Below, one piece after another: positions 39,625-42,264 of a stretch of DNA of 42,264 nucleotides. The position numbers and the translations under genes were made by a program. The stretch's first letter is position 1. Every line of letters begins with the position of its first letter. The stretch is taken from positions 1 through 42,264 of the forward strand of contig NZ_JAOPKC010000024.1 of the NCBI RefSeq assembly GCF_025517535.1, written 5' to 3'. The DNA comes from Halapricum hydrolyticum. GTDB taxonomy: Archaea > Halobacteriota > Halobacteria > Halobacteriales > Haloarculaceae. The notes beneath the pieces were generated by a model. That model saw only the letters and a program-made list of their open reading frames with translations, searched no databases and was not told the DNA's origin.

Positions 39625-40614
39625 TCAGATCCCTTCGAGCGGCGAGTCCTTCGACTCGGCCAGGCGCTCGAACTGCTCGCTGCTCAGTTCGACGGTGGCC
39701 GCTCCGAGGTTCTCTTCGAGCTGGTCGACAGTTCGTGCGCCGACGATCGGTGCCGCAATCCCCTGGTGGTGCATCAGCCAGGCCAGGCTGACCTGAGCGG
39801 GGGTGGCGTCGACTTCCTCGGCGACCGCCCGGACCTCGTCGACGACCTGGAAGTTCTCCTCGGTGAGATAGTAGTCCTCCCAGCCCTCGTCCTCGGAGGC
39901 CGTCGAGTCTTCGGGCATGTCGTCGCGGCTGTACTTGCCCGTCAGAACGCCCTGGCCGAGCGGGCTCCAGGGGACGAGTTCGATCCCGTAGTCGGCACAC
40001 ATATCCAGGTAGGTGTCTTCGACCTCGCGGTTGACGAGATTATACCGCGGCTGGGAGACGGTGAAGGGTTCGAACCCGTGGCGTTTCGCGATCTCGTTGG
40101 CCTTGGCGATATGCCAGGCGTCGGGAACGTGCGTCGAGGCCCCGAGGAAGTTGACTTTCCCGTCCTCGACGACGCCGTTGAGCGTGCGCATCAACTGCTC
40201 GGCCGGCGTGGCACCGTCCCAGCGGTGGATGTACAGGACGTCGAGATAGTCCGTCCCGAGACGGTCGAGGATCGCGTCGACCTGCCGGCGGACGTGCGTC
40301 CGGGAGAGCCCGCTAAAGTTGGGGTTGTCCTCACGGGTCGGCCAGTAGACTTTCGAGGCGATGACGTACTCGCTGCGGTCGCGCTGGGCGAGCCAGTTGC
40401 CGATCCAGCGCTCGCTGTCGCCGTCGCCGTAGATGTCGGCGGTGTCGATGAACCGCCCGCCCCACTCCTCGTAGGCGTCGAGCAGCTCGTAGGCCCGCTC
40501 TTCGGGGATCTCGATCGAATCCTGGTCAGTCTTGCGCCCGAACCGCCAGGTCCCGAACGCGAGTTCGCTCACCTGTAGACCGGTGCGTCCCAGCGGGACG
40601 TATCCGAGTTCCAT
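39625..40614 (-). CDS. Aldo/keto reductase
   Basis: A 329-residue (alpha/beta)8 oxidoreductase. The catalytic tetrad is visible: Asp57 and Tyr62 (FIDTADIYG), Lys88 (VIASKVYW), His130 (DVLYIHRWD). The C-terminal NADP-binding region has PIVGARTVDQLEENLGA. The sequence is of the Kvbeta/YajO/YhdN-like group (APLGRTGLQVSELAFGTW-type start). Substrate unknown; it reduces aldehydes or ketones in the cytoplasm. Divergent from the flavoprotein gene. Confidence 0.92.
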   Translation of the reverse strand: MELGYVPLGRTGLQVSELAFGTWRFGRKTDQDSIEIPEERAYELLDAYEEWGGRFIDTADIYGDGDSERWIGNWLAQRDRSEYVIASKVYWPTREDNPNFSGLSRTHVRRQVDAILDRLGTDYLDVLYIHRWDGATPAEQLMRTLNGVVEDGKVNFLGASTHVPDAWHIAKANEIAKRHGFEPFTVSQPRYNLVNREVEDTYLDMCADYGIELVPWSPLGQGVLTGKYSRDDMPEDSTASEDEGWEDYYLTEENFQVVDEVRAVAEEVDATPAQVSLAWLMHHQGIAAPIVGARTVDQLEENLGAATVELSSEQFERLAESKDSPLEGI

Positions 40615-40702
40615 GTCCGAAACGGGGGCGGGGGACGCTTGAAATTACCGTCATTTTTCCGTCATTCTGCCTGTCGAATCCACAGACAGGCACACGTACA
40701 GC

Positions 40703-40746
40703 CACAGTGAGTACTGACACTCACACAGTGAGTACTGACACTCACA
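40703..40746. repeat. Two perfect 21-bp tandem repeats with inner palindrome
   Basis: Units 40705-40725 and 40726-40746 are identical, and period 21 extends to 40703. Each contains GTGAGTACTGACACTCAC, arms GTGAGT/ACTCAC around ACTGAC. They lie 83-124 bases before the flavoprotein ATG and about 90-130 bases before the divergent aldo/keto reductase ATG. Two turns of helix apart, they could bind a dimeric regulator cooperatively. Confidence 0.6.
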
Positions 40747-40828
40747 TTTGTCCCGTCACGTAACTGTTCAATATTACGTCGTCTAGAAGTGGAAAGCGTT
40801 ATCAATTCCTGTCTATGTTGAATAGTTA

Positions 40829-42061
40829 ATGTCCGACCGCTTCGACGTGGTTGTCGCCGGGGCCGGTCCGGCCGGCGCCCAATGTGCACGCGACGTCGCC
40901 GCGAGGGGGTACGACGTCGTCGTGCTGGAGACCGAGCCGGAGTCAGAGTTCCCTCGGCAGAGCAACAAGTCGACCGGCGGGACGTTCCCGTCGATGCTCA
41001 CCGCATTCAACGTCCCGGACGACGTCGTGATGCAGTTCACCGACAGCGTCGTCCTCGAATCGCCCAACCACCACTTCGAACAACCGCAGGCAGGTGCCGT
41101 CCTGGAGTTCGCCGACTTCAAACAATTCCTCGTCGAGGACGGCCGCGAGAAGGGCGCAGAGTATCGTTTCGACGCCCGGGTGTCCGGGCCCGTCATGGAC
41201 GACGGGGAGATCGTCGGCGTCGAGTACAACGGCGATCACGAAGTGTACGGCGATATCGTGATCGACGCGACCGGGCCGGCGGCCCCGCTTGCCAAGGCAC
41301 TAGGTGTCAGTGACCTGCAGCGCGAGAAGCAGGCGATCGGGATCGAACGGGAGTTCGAGGGCGTCGATCTCGACCCTCCCGACTACGCCGACCTCAACGA
41401 CGCGATGATGCTCCGGCTCGATCACGAGTACGCGCCCGGCGGCTATTCCTGGATCTTCCACACCGGCGAGGACACCGCCAAGGTCGGGGTCTGCTACATC
41501 CAAAACGAGCAGTATCAGCAATATGCCAGCGGTGACCGAACGATCGACGGCTATCTACAACACTGGGTCGAAACCGACCCCCGGTTCGAAGACGCCGAAC
41601 CCATCGAGGGCAAGCAACACCGCGGGTCGGCCCACATCCAGTCGCCCGGGAGCCTGAGCACGGACAACTTCATGGCGATCGGCGACACCGTGCCGACGAT
41701 CGACCCGCTGTGGGGCGAAGGAATCAACAAGGGGATGCAATCCGCCCGGGCTGCCGCGATCACGGTCGATCACTGTCTCACGCCCGATAAGCGAGACACC
41801 TCCGCCGACAACATCTCCGTCTACGACGATCTCTGGCACGAGACCGTCGCCCCGAAGATGGATTCGCGGCTGTTCATGACCGAGTTGATGTACTTCGCCC
41901 CCAACGAGCGCTACGACCGGTTCATGAAGGACCTCGATCGGCTCGATCTGCAGACGATGCGCCGGGCCAACGAGGGCAGCTGGCGTGCGATCTCGAAGCT
42001 CATCCATCTCGACGACGTTCCGCTGCTGGCGAGGTTCGCCAGCCACTACCTGCGGACGTAG
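40829..42061 (+). CDS. Geranylgeranyl reductase-family FAD-dependent oxidoreductase
   Basis: A 410-residue flavoprotein. The N-terminal FAD motif is VAGAGPAGAQCARD (9-22). The second FAD site is in FMAIGDTVPTIDPLWGEGINKGMQSAR (about 284-310). An intervening DIVIDATGPAAPLAKALG (about 137-154) fits the GR2 family. Related archaeal enzymes saturate geranylgeranyl chains of membrane lipids; in haloarchaea paralogues act on menaquinone or carotenoids. The ATG at 40829 gives the family start. AT-rich sequence (TTGAATAGTTA) precedes it. Confidence 0.88.
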   Translation: MSDRFDVVVAGAGPAGAQCARDVAARGYDVVVLETEPESEFPRQSNKSTGGTFPSMLTAFNVPDDVVMQFTDSVVLESPNHHFEQPQAGAVLEFADFKQFLVEDGREKGAEYRFDARVSGPVMDDGEIVGVEYNGDHEVYGDIVIDATGPAAPLAKALGVSDLQREKQAIGIEREFEGVDLDPPDYADLNDAMMLRLDHEYAPGGYSWIFHTGEDTAKVGVCYIQNEQYQQYASGDRTIDGYLQHWVETDPRFEDAEPIEGKQHRGSAHIQSPGSLSTDNFMAIGDTVPTIDPLWGEGINKGMQSARAAAITVDHCLTPDKRDTSADNISVYDDLWHETVAPKMDSRLFMTELMYFAPNERYDRFMKDLDRLDLQTMRRANEGSWRAISKLIHLDDVPLLARFASHYLRT

Positions 42062-42101
42062 TGCTTTTCGACAGCCAGGGAACGATCCGCAGCGGCTACC
42101 G

Positions 42102-42264
42102 TCAGCGACCAACGGCTGAAGCCGTTGGCTTGTCGGTGGACTCCCGTTCTGCCGACACGTAGGCGTCGGACGCCACGTCAGTCGCGTTCACGGTCATCGT
42201 CCCCGACTTCAGGGCGTACTGACAGAACGCCCCTCCAGCGGGGGACTTCTGCCCTCGCTGGTGT
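42102..42264 (-). CDS. tnpB: IS1341-type TnpB, 3' end (runs off right window edge)
   Basis: The minus strand is open from the edge to a TGA at 42102-42104, encoding the terminal 53 residues: HQRGQKSPAGGAFCQYALK, then SGTMTVNATDVASDAYVSAE and RESTDKPTASAVGR. This is the C-terminal tail of haloarchaeal IS1341-type TnpB proteins as I know them. Hairpin CCAACGGC-TGAA-GCCGTTGG (42109-42128) overlaps the last codons; in this class the 3' end of tnpB is also the guide-RNA scaffold. Confidence 0.8.
   Translation of the reverse strand, partial: HQRGQKSPAGGAFCQYALKSGTMTVNATDVASDAYVSAERESTDKPTASAVGR

Noticed and set aside
40703..40746. CRISPR-like repeat
   Set aside because: Only two units without spacers between them; a tandem repeat or operator, not an array. 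No cas genes in the window.

Overview
The window is chromosomal DNA of a haloarchaeon (class Halobacteria). The proteins are very acidic and the DNA is GC-rich. Diagnostic archaeal genes are present: RadA, aIF-1A, archaeal-type Trm1, a [2Fe-2S] ferredoxin with the hyperacidic N-terminal insertion typical of halophiles, a UbiA prenyltransferase and a geranylgeranyl reductase. Several genes look leaderless, with a TATA-like box about 25-30 bases before the start codon. Family-level placement inside Halobacteria is not possible from this sequence alone.

Layout. 0-0.8 kb: 5' part of an IS1341-type tnpB cut by the window edge, with a branched hairpin upstream. 0.85-7.8 kb: ordinary genes (NAD(P)-binding epimerase-like protein, membrane protein, thioredoxin, TetR regulator with an operator-like palindrome, ZIP transporter, zinc alcohol dehydrogenase of the isopropanol-dehydrogenase type, cation/Ca2+ exchanger, DUF6159-like membrane protein). 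7.9-15.3 kb: three paralogous sensor kinases (pseudo-receiver, PAS, GAF, kinase core) around a SWIM-finger protein and trm1. Only the third has an intact ATP-binding core. 15.3-17.2 kb: an IS1341-type element with a DUF2080-like small gene and a 593-residue TnpB. 17.3-24.2 kb: threonine synthase, small membrane and zinc-ribbon proteins, an IS6-type element flanked by a 7-bp direct repeat, an SCP2-like protein, aIF-1A, the htpX-pspAB pair and radA.

24.3-27.0 kb is a decayed accessory patch. A truncated acetyltransferase start runs into an IS200/IS605 element (tnpA plus a tnpB lacking the canonical RuvC-II glutamate). After it come a second end-like hairpin, a fragment resembling the 3' end of radA, and several partial copies of the 3' end of the tRNA-Ser(GGA) gene that sits in the patch. 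This looks like a repeatedly used integration site.

27.2-35.0 kb: PiT phosphate transporter, ferredoxin, cold-shock protein, and a surface/stress-like cluster in which two LEA-14/WHy-like anchored proteins flank a small zinc-finger gene and a Ste24-type membrane protease. The larger LEA-like protein (902 residues) has six domains in a regular ~146-residue register, arranged as three A-B pairs; the smaller has one A-B pair. 35.3-42.0 kb: a possible small ORF overlapping ubiA, an operon of ParA-like ATPase, unknown partner and 7TM histidine kinase, an aldo/keto reductase, and a geranylgeranyl-reductase-family flavoprotein preceded by two perfect 21-bp tandem repeats. The right edge holds the 3' end of another IS1341-type tnpB in the same orientation as the one at the left edge.

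The strongest candidates for something undescribed are the A-B repeat LEA-like proteins with the Ste24 protease, the kinase trio with two apparently ATP-site-dead members, and the ParA-partner-histidine kinase operon. All functional statements are by-eye motif recognition; no searches were run.
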